Positions 43,898 to 64,000 of a DNA stretch of 64,000 bases are shown here, in pieces. Origin of the DNA: Molossus alvarezi (Eukaryota > Chordata > Mammalia > Chiroptera > Molossidae); contig CM073886.1 in assembly GCA_037176705.1 (NCBI GenBank), positions 9,446,501 through 9,510,500 of the forward strand. The letters run 5' to 3'. The notes under the pieces are model-generated. The model ran no database searches. It was not told the DNA's origin and was given only the letters and a program-made list of their open reading frames with translations. The translations under genes were made by a program, and so were the position numbers. Numbering within the stretch: position 1 is the stretch's first letter; each line of letters starts with the position of its first letter.

Positions 43898-44041
43898 ACT
43901 ACTTAGCCCTCCACATACAGGTATTCCCAACTGCAGACTCAACCCTTGTACAACACGTTTGAACTGTGTGGGTCAATCAGAAAAAATCCACATATAACTG
44001 GACCTGCACAATTCAAACCCATGTTGTTCAAGGGTCAACTG
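43898..44041 (+). mobile_element. Tigger2-like MITE, right part
   Basis: Resumes at ACTACTTAGCCCTC and ends CCATGTTGTTCAAGGGTCAACTG in pieces, the right terminal repeat complementing CAGTT... at 41206. Confidence 0.7.
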
Positions 44042-45295
44042 TCTCTCTCCAGAGAAGTATTTAAGGAGCCTTTCCAGCCTGTTAGGGAAGCAGGATCCTA
44101 GGACAACCACGTGCATACTTTGCACCAAAATTCTTTCCAGTGGCAGAGTGCAGAAGGCTGGGGTAACCAGTATGCAAAAGAACAGGCAGGCCCTGAGGAG
44201 GAGCCTCGGGAGTTAGACAATCAAACAGGGATTCAGGTATGAGGGTATAAGGTGATTGGTTCTGTGCCACTCAAAATGATACACTAACCCACCATAAACA
44301 AAGCTACAAGACAGTTTTGAATACCCTCACCTAGATGACACAATCAGCAAATGCAGTGTGTACTCCCTACACTCCTTGGCGGGGGGGGGGGGGGGGGGGG
44401 AGCGGGGGGGGTAGGATCTCATTCTGAGTCTGCAACATTTCCCCATTCTGACCTACTGGATCACCAGAACAACAAGAGAAAACAAGTGGCTGGCTATAGG
44501 AGGGAGCCACCAAGAAGCAAAAATGTAGCCCATCAACGCCAGTCACCTGGGACAGCTCCTAATGTGACTTGGGACTCCAGGAGAAAAGGTGAGCTTTTCA
44601 AAAGGTGGGAGTCAGCACTAACACCTCAGAATCCTGTGCCCTAGTCTTCCTTTAGCCAACCACCCCATAAAATGCTGATCCATCATTAACCCTCTTCTAC
44701 CAAGTCTTCTTGAGCCTCATTGAATCCAAGATATATTCAATGACATGTTCTGCAGGACCTTACCATTTCTACCAACCTTCTCTTCACATACGGCACATGG
44801 CAGCAACTTAACCAGAAAACAAGAAATCCTACCATGTTCCATAAAGCCTAGATTTAGTCAATCTTGCCAGTGCCTTGCTTTTAACTTCATTGGCCCCACA
44901 CAGCTTATGCCTGTCTTACCTGCCTCTAATTTATCACTTCCAAGGGTCTACATGATCAAAACTGATCACAGAAGTGAGCTCTCACTTCTAACATTAGGAT
45001 ACCTAAACTCTTCTGGGCTGGCCCATAAGGACCTAGCCAACCTCTCCTATCTTCCTCTTCACATACCCCATGATTCCAACGTCCCTATTTGCTCATACCC
45101 TGTGCCCCAGCACATGTTGGTCCTGCTTTTCTGAACACCTTGAAATCTACCTGTGCTAGTGTGCCCATAGGTGTGGCAAGCCTTCCTCTGGGCTCCAGTG
45201 AACTTCCCATACTCTGCAGTAAAACAAACCACATTGTCATTATATATTTTCACATAGGACTCTAATGAGACTGAGCCCCATAAGACATCTTTCCA
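44042..45295. other. Intergenic DNA with poly-G tract
   Basis: Unique sequence, no supported gene. A G run of more than 20 bases, broken by single A and C, lies at about 44381-44410. Confidence 0.5.
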
Positions 45296-45520
45296 CCTGA
45301 CTGGGTAGCTCAGTTGGTTGGAGCATTGTCCCATACACCAAAAGAGTTGCAGGCTCAATTCCCAGTCAGGGCGCGTACCTATGTTGCACATCTGATCCCC
45401 AGTCGGGGCACATACGGGAGGACACCAATCAATGTTTCTCTCACATCGATGTCTTACTCTCTCTCTCTGAAAAATACAATTTAAATAAATCAATAAAAAC
45501 ATATCAAGTGAGAATAAAAA
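45296..45520 (+). mobile_element. VES-related SINE, older
   Basis: Head CCTGACTGGGTAGCTCAGTT, B-box-like GGCTCAATTCCCAG, with ends AATCAATAAAAACATATC. Confidence 0.75.
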
Positions 45521-45711
45521 AAGAAAATCTTTCCAACCTCTGTACAAGTGCCTCATACACAGAATAATTACTTGATAAATGGCAGTTACTATGTACCTCT
45601 AGTGTCTGTTTTTTTTTAAACTTCACAGAAACCTAGTGATTCTCATGAGGTGGGGCGATAGCTAACACTTCCTTGCACAACAGCCAGCCTTAAAAAGATA
45701 AGCTACAGCCC

Positions 45712-45995
45712 CACCGGTGTGGCTCAGCGGTAGAGCATCAACCCATGCACCAAGAGGTCGCCAGTTCGATTCCCAGTCAGGGTACATGCCCAGGTTGTGG
45801 GCCCGATCCCCAGTGGGGGGCATGCAGGAGGCAGCCAATTGATGTCCTCTCTCATTGATGTTTCTATCTCTCTCCCCCTCTCCTTTCCTCTCTCTAAAAT
45901 CAATAAGGGAAGAAAAAAGTATTTAAAAAATAAAGTTACATTTCTTTAAAAAAAATAAATATAGGTGGAGAAATATCCTCGGGTAAATATTTTTT
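45712..45995 (+). mobile_element. VES SINE, older subfamily, with extra tail
   Basis: Head CCCACCGGTGTGGCTCAGCG, body CCCCAGTGGGGGGCATGCAG. A second tail-like piece ATATCCTCGGGTAAATATT at 45974 suggests remains of another copy. Confidence 0.75.
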
Positions 45996-46939
45996 AAAAA
46001 AAGGTTTTGTATAGTCAAGTTCTCCTTCATTGGAAAGGTCAAGGGAATTAGCAGAAAATGAGTCTCTGAAAAACTTTAAAGCATGGCTCCAAGTATGCTA
46101 TTGAACCAGCAGCCTCATCACCAGGGATCTTGTACCCCACCTGAACCTACATAATGATTTAGAATCCACATGCTAACATAATTGTCTAATGGTTCATGTA
46201 TCTGTCCAAGTGAGACACACTGCTATACAGGATTCGACCCTGCCATCTCAGACTGAAAACAGATTTGCTGAGGCCTTCCCACACAGGTATTTACCTTTCT
46301 ACTCAGGGAGACAGTACAGAGGAAAGGCCAGCTTTCCCTCAAAATCAAAAAAGGCTAGATCTACCAGAGGGATCCCACCTTAAATGGGCTGCAGTGAAGC
46401 CCTAAGGACTACTTAGAAAAGCTACAGGGAACCCAGGCAGTTGAGCAACACTGCCACCTTGAGGTTTGTGCCGGGTGCTATGTGGAAAGGTTTGACTCCT
46501 GGGGCCTTCACCTGTTTTTTCCCCACACCCACCCCACTCACCACCCACCCCACTCACCACCCACCCTGGGAATTCCCCACTTTAAACCACCTACACTTGG
46601 CTCCCCCTTATAGCACAAGGATTCCCCAATCCCAATCCTACTTCAAAAAAGCCAGATACTTAGTGCTTCAAGATTTTCTCAACAATGACCTGGCAGTAGA
46701 ACCAGCTTTTCAAAACCAACATTCCCTGTTTCTACATCCACTCTCCCACAAAGGTCCCCAAACTGGATCAACACACTAAACAAGCACCTCTAATTTAAGG
46801 GCCAGCCAATATCACTGAAGCCCATTAAAGGACATAAGAAGTGAATACCAAGAGTCCTTGTCAGTATCCAGAACCCTTAACCCCTAGCAGAAGGGATCAA
46901 GAAACCACAACCCAATCCTAACACCAGACCCTTCTAGAG
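45996..46939. other. Intergenic DNA
   Basis: Unique, with a CCCACC-rich repeat at about 46520-46565. No gene recognised. Confidence 0.45.
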
Positions 46940-47162
46940 CAGCAGTTCTCAACCTGTGGGTCATGACCCTTTTTGGGGTCAAACGACCCTTTTACAGGGG
47001 TCGCATAAGACCACCGAAAAACACATATTTCCCATGGTGATTCGTGTAACAGTAGCAAAATTACAGTTATGAAATAGCAGCAAAAATAACTATGGTTGGG
47101 GGTGACCACAACATGAGGAACTGTATTACAGGGTCGGGCATTAGGAAGGTTGAGAACCACTG
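46940..47162 (+). mobile_element. SPIN-like hAT MITE
   Basis: Ends CAGCAGTTCTCAACCTGTGG and GGAAGGTTGAGAACCACTG. The flanks TTCTAGAG / CTCTAGGG are an aged 8-bp duplication with TCTAG core, as favoured by hAT elements. Confidence 0.85.
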
Positions 47163-47218
47163 CTCTAGGGGAAGGAAAAACAAGTATCAGGCCATTTAAG
47201 CCAAATATTTAACATCAG

Positions 47219-47374
47219 CCCTGGCCGGTTTAGCTCAGTGGTTAGAGCGTCGGCCTGCAGTCAAGAGACCAGGGTTCGGGTCCCACTAAGGGCACATACC
47301 TCAGTTGCAGTTTGTCCCCGGCCCTGGTTGGGTCGTGCGGGAGGCAGCCACTTGATGTGTCCCTTTCACGTCAA

Positions 47375-47410
<36 letters not shown>

Positions 47411-47487
47411 CCCCCCCCCTCCCTGCCCCCCTTCCTCCCTCTCACTCTATCTGGACAAAAAATGGAAGAATGTCTTCGGGTGAGGAT
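47219..47487 (+). mobile_element. VES-type SINE (left arm of an inverted pair)
   Basis: Head CCCTGGCCGGTTTAGCTCAG, with an expanded (CT)n then C-run body at 47375-47420 and tail TCTTCGGGTGAGGATATATA. Confidence 0.85.
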
Positions 47488-47493
47488 ATATAT

Positions 47494-47556
<63 letters not shown>

Positions 47557-47558
47557 AA
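47488..47558. repeat. (CA)n(TA)n microsatellite
   Basis: CA dinucleotides then TA dinucleotides grown from the tail of the preceding SINE. Confidence 0.9.
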
Positions 47559-47623
47559 AACAAAAAAACAGCCTGGCCACACCAAGGAGAGATTTGTTTT
47601 GTTTTTTGTTTTGTTTTTTTTTT

Positions 47624-47865
47624 TTAATCCTCATCCGAGGACATTTTTCCATTTTTTGTACAGACAGAGTGGGAGGGAGAGAGAGGAAGAGAGAGAGAGG
47701 GAAACATCGATGTGAAAGGGACACATCGAGTGGCTGCCACCCGCACGACCAACCAGGGCCGGGGACAAACTGCAACCGAGGTACATGCCCTTAGCGGGAA
47801 CCGAACCCGGGTCTCTCAGGACCGCAGGCGGACGCTCTAACCGCTGAGCCAAACCGGCCAGGGCC
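47624..47865 (-). mobile_element. VES-type SINE (right arm of an inverted pair)
   Basis: Near-consensus reverse copy, flanked by CCAAGGAGAGA on both sides (47582 and 47865 areas). Confidence 0.9.
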
Positions 47866-47984
47866 AAGGAGAGAATTATTAATCAGCTCTAAATCTAAGG
47901 GCTCCTCACATGTTCCAAGTTCAATAAGCCAATTGAAAGCATTGCCTGGGAGCTCAGCCACTGAGCCTACTCTTGGTTTTGTTT

Positions 47985-48198
47985 TTTAATCCTCACCAGA
48001 AGACATTTTTGCATTTCAGATAGAGTGGTAGAGGAGGATGAAGAGAGTCACATCAACTGGCTGCTACCCACACGGCCCCGGTTGGGGCTGGGGACAAACC
48101 ACAACAGAGGTACGTACACACCCTTAGCGGGAACCGTACCCGGGCCTCTCTGGTCCAAGGGCCAGCGCTCTAACAGCTGAGCCAAACTGGCCAGGGCA
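47985..48198 (-). mobile_element. VES-type SINE, diverged
   Basis: Reverse copy, shortened CT region, head CTGGCCAGGGC, flanked by ACTCTTGGTTTT on both sides. Confidence 0.8.
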
Positions 48199-48584
48199 TA
48201 CTCTTGGTTTTTGAGAACCCCCAACCAGTAGGGAAGGTAAAGCAGCTATTCCTTTTGACAAAATCCACAGCTTCCCTGTCTGAAGTCAAAAATTTCAGGA
48301 TGTATCAATCAACTCTAGAAAACACTTGACGTATTTCAACCGAGAAAAGCACTTCCTAACCAGAACCCCTAGGCACTCTACAGGTTATGTATCTGACAGC
48401 AAACACTTTGTTGTTGGCTCTCACTTTCAGTTCTGTGTAACTAAGATGCAAACTCAAGTTTTCTAAACTCGACTTGAGAAAGTGTGGTCTCTGAGGGACT
48501 GGAAAGGCATTCAAGTTTGAGGGGCACTGTTCTAAGGTTTCAAACTCATTGGCTCCACCCTTTCCCTACCTCCAACACTACCAC
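48199..48584. other. Intergenic DNA
   Basis: Unique, nothing recognised. Confidence 0.45.
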
Positions 48585-48804
48585 CTTGACAGGGGACATT
48601 TTGCATTTATCTTCAGATAGAGTGGGAGGGAGAGGGGAGGAGAGAGAGAAACATCGATGCAAGAGAGACCCATCTAGTGGTTACCACCCACACGACCAGG
48701 GTCAGGGACAAACTGCAACTGAAGTACATACCCTTAGCAGGAACCAGATCTGGACTCTGGTCCACAGGCGTATACTCTGACCTGAGCCAAACCAGCCAGA
48801 GCCA
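48585..48804 (-). mobile_element. VES-type SINE, diverged
   Basis: Reverse copy from GGGGACATTTTGCATTTATC to head ACCAGCCAGAGCC. Confidence 0.75.
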
Positions 48805-48833
48805 CCCACAATCTTCAAAGCTCCCACAGGTGC

Positions 48834-48992
48834 CCTGCCCGTTTTGGCTTAGCAGTTAGAGCGTCAGTCAAGGGCACATACCTCATTTATGGTCTGGTCC
48901 CTGGTCCTGGTCTGGGTTGTGTGGGAGGCAACCAATTTGTCTCTCTCTCCCTATCTGAAGATAAATGGAAATTACCCTCGGTTGAGTTGACT
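48834..48992 (+). mobile_element. VES-type SINE, internally deleted
   Basis: Head TGCCCGTTTTGGCTTAGCAG. The B box region is missing, and the tail is ACCCTCGGTTGAGTTG. Confidence 0.65.
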
Positions 48993-49009
48993 TAAAAAAA
49001 AAATCCTGA

Positions 49010-51390
49010 GGGGCGCCAGAAACATACAGGGAAGAACTGAGCTGTCTGGCCTCAGGACGAGAGCTGGAAGAGCAGCTTGATGTTCCTTTTGTGAGCCCTT
49101 CCCCCGAGGCTGTATCTGGAGCTCCAGCAACCCGGCTCACACTGTTTGCCCGCCCTGGTGATCCCCTGAGGCCCCACCCCACCGAACTTTCAGGCCCACC
49201 CAAGCTGTTTCCAAAGGCTTTACCATAGGATTGGCCTGTCTTGGATCCTGCTTCATATTTGCCTAAAATCTCTCAAACAAGCAGCATCTGGTCTCAGCAA
49301 GCCCCATACCTCTTGTTAAGGGGCCCCAGGCCTGGCACTAGAAGCAACCAGCCTTGGTTCACAAATTGGCTTTTCCTGGATACCACCAAGCCCAGCACAA
49401 GCAGCAGCCAACTGCAGATCACTTTGTAGCTTATGCGGGATGGCCCTGGATAGAACACAGGCAGTGGGTGACCTTGTCCCAGAACCAGCACACCTACTAG
49501 ACAACTTCAAACCACATCAAACCACCACCAACCAACCACCTCCACAAATGACACACTCAATGAGTGGACAGGGTAGGTACCAGAACCTTGCTGAAGGAAG
49601 TCTTGCTCTGTGTGTTGGGCCCATAGACAGCTGATCCTCCAAGGTAGTCAGAGGCCAGTCACCAGTGGGCACAGCCAGTCCTTACAGTTGGTCAGCCTGA
49701 GTAAATCCCTCCCACTGATGTGCCAACAGCAATCAAGACTCAATTACAACAGAAGAGTGTACAGTCCACACTAGGGGTGTACCTCGAGGGCTCAGGTGGG
49801 GTGATCAGGGAGGCTGTGCCACTGGATCCTACAGAACACCTACAATAGGCCACCCTATGAAGCCTAGAAGACATAGCAACTCTACCTAATACATAGCAAC
49901 AATCACAGGGAAGCAGCCAAAATGAGGAAACAAAGAAACATGTCCCAAATGAATGAAAAGAACAAAACTCTAGGAAAAGAACAAAATAGAGATAAGCAAT
50001 CAGATGCAGGATTCAAAACACAGGTTGTAAGGTTGCTCAGGGAACTTGGTGAGACAAAGGACTTAAAGAGACCAAGGAACTTAGTGAGAACATCAACAAC
50101 ATAAAAAAGGATACACTAACTGAAAGAAAAATTTACAAGGAATCAATAGGTAAAGCCAAGAAGCAAACCATCAATATGGAATATAAGGAAACAGAAAACC
50201 CCCAACCAGAACAGTAAAAAGGAAAAAGAATCCAAAAAAATAAGGATAGTGTAAGGAGCCCCTGGGACAACTTCAAGCATGCCAACATTCGCATCATAGG
50301 GGTGCCAGAGAAAGCAAGAAATTGAAAACCTATTTGAAAAAATTATGGCAGAAAACTTCCCTAACTTGGTGAAGGAAACAGACATACAATCCACAAAGCA
50401 CAGAGAGTTCCAAACAAGCTGAACCCCAAGAGGCCCACACCAAGACACATCATCATCAAAATGCCAAAGGTTAAATACAGAGAGAATCTTAAAAGCAGCA
50501 AGAGAAAAGCAGTCTGTTACCTACAAAGGAGCTCCCTTAAGACTGTCAGTTGATTTCTCAAAAGAAACTCTGCAGGCCAGAAAGAAGTGGCAAGAGATAT
50601 TCAAGGTGATGAAAAGCAAGAACCTATAACCAAGATTACTCTATCCTGCAAAGCTATCAGAAAAAAACGACATACAGTTTCACAGACAAGAAAAAGCTTA
50701 AAAAGTTCACCACTACCAAACCAGTATTATATGAAATGTTGAAGGGTCTTCTTGAAGGAAAACAAAAATATGAACAAAATGGCAATTAATACATATCTAC
50801 CAACAATTGAATCAAAATCAGCGAGCAGCCCTGGCCGGTTTGGCTCAGCGGTTAGAGCGTCTGCCTGCGGTCCCGAGAGACCCGGGTTCGGTTCCCGCTA
50901 AGGGCATGTGCCTCGGTTGCAGTTTGTCCCCGGCTCTGGTCAGTCGTGCGGGTGGCAGCCACTCGATGTGTCCCTTCACGTCGATGTTTCTCTCTCTCTG
51001 TTCCTCTCTCCCCCTCCTACTCTACCTGAACAAAAAATGGAAAAATGTCCTCGGGTGAGGATAAAAAAAAAAAAAAAAAAATCAGCGAGCAGAACAGAAA
51101 GACTCAAACATCCATCTTGCTAGATGGATGGAGGCTGAGGGGAGGGGTGAAAAAGATGAAGGAATTAATAAGTACAAATTGGTTGTTAGATGAACTTCAA
51201 AGGGAAAGGGGGAGGGAGGGCAAGATGAGATAAACCAAAGAACTTGTATTCGTATATACATAACAGATGGACACAGACAATAGTGTGGGGAAGGCAGGAG
51301 GGTGGTGGGATTGGGAGGAAGGGGTCAATGAGGAGGAAAAAAAAAGGGGAGAACATCTATAATACATTCAATAATAAAGTTAAAAAAAAT
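49010..51390 (+). mobile_element. HAL1-like element, 5'-truncated
   Basis: Starts at GGGGCGCCAGAAACATACAG, equivalent to position about 42272 of the longer copy. It carries a decayed ORF1 (about 49985-50715, several stops) and the same 3' end (AATACATTCAATAATAAAG plus poly-A), with no ORF2. A VES SINE sits in its 3' region. Confidence 0.75.
50826..51080 (+). mobile_element. VES-type SINE in HAL1-like 3' region
   Basis: Near-consensus copy with 14-bp duplication AAATCAGCGAGCAG on both sides (left copy ends at 50827). It is later than the HAL1-like insertion. Confidence 0.9.
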
Positions 51391-52130
51391 TTTATGAAGA
51401 AAAAAAGCTCCCACAAGCCTAAAATCTCAAAACAGCAATGATCTCAGCCCTCTGGGTACAGGCAGATATGAAACCAGGTAGACTAGTAACTCCTTACATC
51501 AACTATCTACCCAAGCCCCACCTTCAGGAAAATAGGTGATGCAGGGTCACTCCCCCTGAAATATAATGCCTCTACCTTTCTCAGCTAACCTCCCTTTTCT
51601 TACCATCTCATTCCCAAGCCTCTCCCCTCCTAAGTATAAAAGGCCTAAGCAAACAAACATTTGAGATATCTTGACCCCTTAAGACCAATGGTTTCATATC
51701 GAAAATGAGTCAGAACACTAGGACTCAATCTTGCCTCTCCCATTTTCTGAGCCACATGATCCATGCACTTTGCTGCCCAGGAGGCGACAGCACCTCTGCA
51801 GTGAGTAGGTGCAGTTACTCCTTTGTGCAAAAGACCCTATTTGCACCCCCATCGTGGTCAAATTTGAATACTGCCCCAAAGGCAAACCTGATTTGAGATC
51901 CACCCTTCGGGAAGTGTCGGAGGGTAAAGCTGCTGCTATAAATAGTAAACTCACTAAGACCAGCATGTAAATAAATGTGCTCAAAGTTGTCCAGAGTTGG
52001 GACAACACTCACAACATCACGTGTTCCTCATTTACCCCTTTTACACACCCAACTTTGTGATGATAGAGTTTTATCTCTACTCTCAAGGAGACCACTTGAC
52101 CTTTTCTCCCCAGGACCAAGTATCAAACAT
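51391..52130. other. Region downstream of FUS
   Basis: Unique sequence. Part of it may be the end of a longer FUS 3' UTR; no other gene is seen. Confidence 0.45.
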
Positions 52131-52136
52131 TTTATT
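52131..52136 (-). terminator. Distal poly-A signal AATAAA (FUS)
   Basis: Canonical signal on the minus strand about 260 bp after the FUS stop; a possible second end point. Confidence 0.4.
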
Positions 52137-52250
52137 CCAGTTCCTGCTAGGCAGGATGAGCTGAAAGAGGAAAAAAACCCACATTCCTGACCTGGACATT
52201 AATCCTCTGAAGAGGGGATAGAAAAGATAATTTTAACTAAAACAATGGTT

Positions 52251-52256
52251 TTTAAT
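52251..52256 (-). terminator. Proximal FUS poly-A signal ATTAAA
   Basis: ATTAAA on the minus strand, about 140 bp after the stop codon. The sequence before it (minus-strand TTTGTGTCGGACTATGTAAT) matches my memory of the human FUS short 3' UTR. Confidence 0.75.
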
Positions 52257-52392
52257 GGGAACCAGAGATATGGTTACAATTACATAGTCCGACACAAAAA
52301 ACCCGTGGGTGGTCAAGAGTTGGAAGGTTACAAAACAATGAGGGTCACACTGGGTACAGAAGAAAAGCCGTTCCAGAACTTTAGGAGGCAGG

Positions 52393-62231
<9,839 letters not shown>

Positions 62232-63136
62232 GTCGGCGCACGCGCACACAGGCCCACACGCAACAAGACTCCCAACACCACAGAACTCCGACGCCTCGAG
62301 GACTGAGCAGCCCCGCCGCCTGCGCGCTTTATGTACGCCTCCCCGCCTACGTACCGCGGGGGAATGTACCAAATGTGGAAAGCAAAGGGGGAAGTATGGC
62401 GGGACTCCCATCACTCTTCAGAAGGCATAGAGGGCCGAGAAGACAGAAGGGGAGCATATTAACTAAGAACCTAAGAATCTTCAAATAATACATATAATCT
62501 TGTTTTTTCTAACAAAGAACTCCGATTCGCTCTGCAGGACTAGCCCACGATTACTTTCACCCCTATGAAGGCATAATGGTACGGTCTAATTACCCTCTGG
62601 GGGCGGGGCGAGGGGCCCAGGGCGTCAGAGGGCTGAACTGTAGTCAAAGCCCCGAGTCGCGGGGCGGAACCGAAATTCCTTTGGCAGACCTATTTCACTG
62701 GGCCCTACTTTCACTCAGGATAACGAGCTCCTGCGCTCCATTGCTCTTCCGCTACACCAGATGGTGCATCGTTTTTCCGCCACTAACCTTCCTCTCTCGC
62801 TCTAAGATTTCTCCCCTGACACCGCACTCCGACCCCGCGTCTGGGTTTTCACTTCGTCTTTAAGGGTTGCGTTTCTTTAGTCCTTACCAGGGTTTGTAGA
62901 TTGTGACTTTTGACCTGCAAGAAAGCATGGTGTTTAGCCCGGACCCCTGGGTCCTAGTCTGGTCCAGCACTGATCGCCCACCCAAACCGTCACAGTTTTG
63001 CCCCTGACTAGCCTTGGGACGGGAAAGCCCAGGCCCTCTGGACCCTTGCCTAGAGATTAGAATAGGGGTCTCTAAGCCTTTTACTCTTTATTTTCCTTAA
63101 GCCCTGCCAAAGAACCAGTGTGGAGATCCAATAATA

Positions 63137-63154
63137 ACTGGTATTTCGGCACCA
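63137..63154 (-). other. Retroviral primer-binding site, tRNA-Phe type
   Basis: Minus strand TGGTGCCGAAATACCAGT starts two bases after the LTR end. Its first 11 bases are complementary to the 3' end of tRNA-Phe. Confidence 0.65.
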
Positions 63155-63156
63155 GA

Positions 63157-63531
63157 TGTAAGGAATCGGGGACGCCGCCGAATAAAACAGAGAAGAGACT
63201 GGAGAGCCAATCAGCCGAATAAACAGGGATCAGGCTTTATTGGGTACACTCCGGGCGGGTTCACAGACTCCGGGGGTCGAGTCCTAGAAGCCGTGCTCAA
63301 TGTAGGGGCTCGAGTCTTTTATATCTGCCTGTTGTATCTGGAATTTGTCCCTTAGGGTTTGGCCCTGCGGGGGTTATGCATGGAGCCTCTGGAATGTGAA
63401 TAGATAAGAGCAAGATGGGAGTTAATCTATAGGCTCGAGGCAGGCCATTCAGGGTGGGAGGCAAGGCTGAGCAAGGAGACAATGGTCGAGCACTTTGCCT
63501 GGTGCCAGTCCCCAGGCTATCGGACAGTACA
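63157..63531 (-). mobile_element. Endogenous retroviral LTR upstream of FUS
   Basis: 375 bp on the minus strand from TGTACTGTCC to TTCCTTACA. It contains a TATA box GATATAAAAGACTCGAG (about 63315) and a poly-A signal CAATAAAGCCTGAT (about 63235). It is followed by a primer site and about 50 bp, without recognisable viral genes, so it is a 5' LTR remnant. Its transcription direction is the same as FUS. Confidence 0.75.
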
Positions 63532-63540
63532 GGGCTTAAG

Positions 63541-64000
63541 TGGTTTAAAAATGCACAATTAACTAGTTTTTCATCACAATCTTGTGAAGAAAGTAAAGGT
63601 ATTTCTATTTTATAGGTAAAAAAAGTGAGACTCAGACCAAGTGCAGCTAAGGGTCAGAGGTCATGATTCGAATGCAGGTCTGTGTAGCTGCAAAACACTC
63701 CTTTTGTTGGTTACATGAACACTTCGAAGTGTTCTGAAGCCTAATGACTCCCTGTGAGACCAAAGACAAAAAAGTGAATTGACTTGCAACTTGCACTCTA
63801 ATCGACCTAACTTAGAGAAGAAAACTTGAATATACTGAATAAAATTAGACAAAGGAGGTTATTCCTGGTACACGTGCATGCAGATTTTCCTTCCCAACTT
63901 ATCTTTGACCTGGGTTGCAGAAGTTCCTTCTTAGGCTAGACACATTTTCCTGGAGAAAAATTGAGAGCTATGCCCTAGGCCTGCCCACAAACTTCTACTA
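63541..64000. other. Intergenic DNA at the window end
   Basis: Unique AT-leaning sequence with a MIR-like piece near 63570-63690 (TTTATAGGTAAAAAAAGTGA). No exon of the expected neighbour PRSS36 is visible. Confidence 0.45.

Noticed and set aside
44381..44410. Poly-G tract as a functional quadruplex
   Set aside because: A homopolymer in intergenic DNA without promoter context; length may also be an assembly artefact.

Overview
The window is nuclear DNA of a placental mammal, most likely a yangochiropteran (echolocating) bat. The main evidence is about 37 copies of a tRNA-headed SINE that matches the bat VES family, plus SPIN-like hAT elements and half-L1 (HAL1-like) elements. The protein-coding genes are syntenic with human 16p11.2 and appear here in reverse order: TRIM72 (-), a PYDC1 relic (+, nested in TRIM72), PYCARD (+), FUS (-). 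Layout: 1-17.1 kb is gene-poor DNA between TRIM72 and the expected ITGAM side, with VES SINEs, L1/L2/MIR remnants, a 5'-complete HAL1-like element and a KRT19 retropseudogene. 17.2-24.3 kb holds TRIM72 (MG53, muscle membrane repair), whose six coding exons give a 476-residue protein, with a candidate MEF2/TATA promoter and non-coding first exon near 24.2 kb. In its first coding intron, on the other strand, lies PYDC1 (POP1/ASC2), broken by a frameshift and two in-frame stops. 24.8-39 kb is repeat-rich and carries a 6.1 kb provirus with paired LTRs and a 4-bp CTAG duplication; its interior mixes class II (gag, dUTPase, protease) and class I (protease, RNase H, integrase, env) remnants. This stretch also has a 5'-half tRNA-Ser insertion flanked by a 13-bp direct repeat. 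39.1-40.3 kb is PYCARD (ASC), three exons, 194 residues, apparently intact. 40.7-51.4 kb is a dense block of nested transposons: a Tigger2-like MITE split by L1/HAL1, VES with a SPIN insertion inside it, and opposed SINE pairs. 52.2-62.3 kb is FUS, 15 exons, whose reading frame closes exactly at 515 residues; introns 6 and 7 carry no recognisable SINE. A CpG-rich promoter follows. A lone LTR with a tRNA-Phe-type primer site sits about 0.9 kb upstream of FUS and points toward it. How the genes relate: PYCARD is the inflammasome adaptor, and PYDC1 in other mammals is a PYD-only inhibitor derived from it. Here the adaptor is intact and the linked inhibitor is dead. TRIM72 and FUS are neighbours without a shared pathway. 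Gene calls rest on exon-by-exon reading of frames and splice sites. Repeat family names rest on recognition and were not searched against a database.
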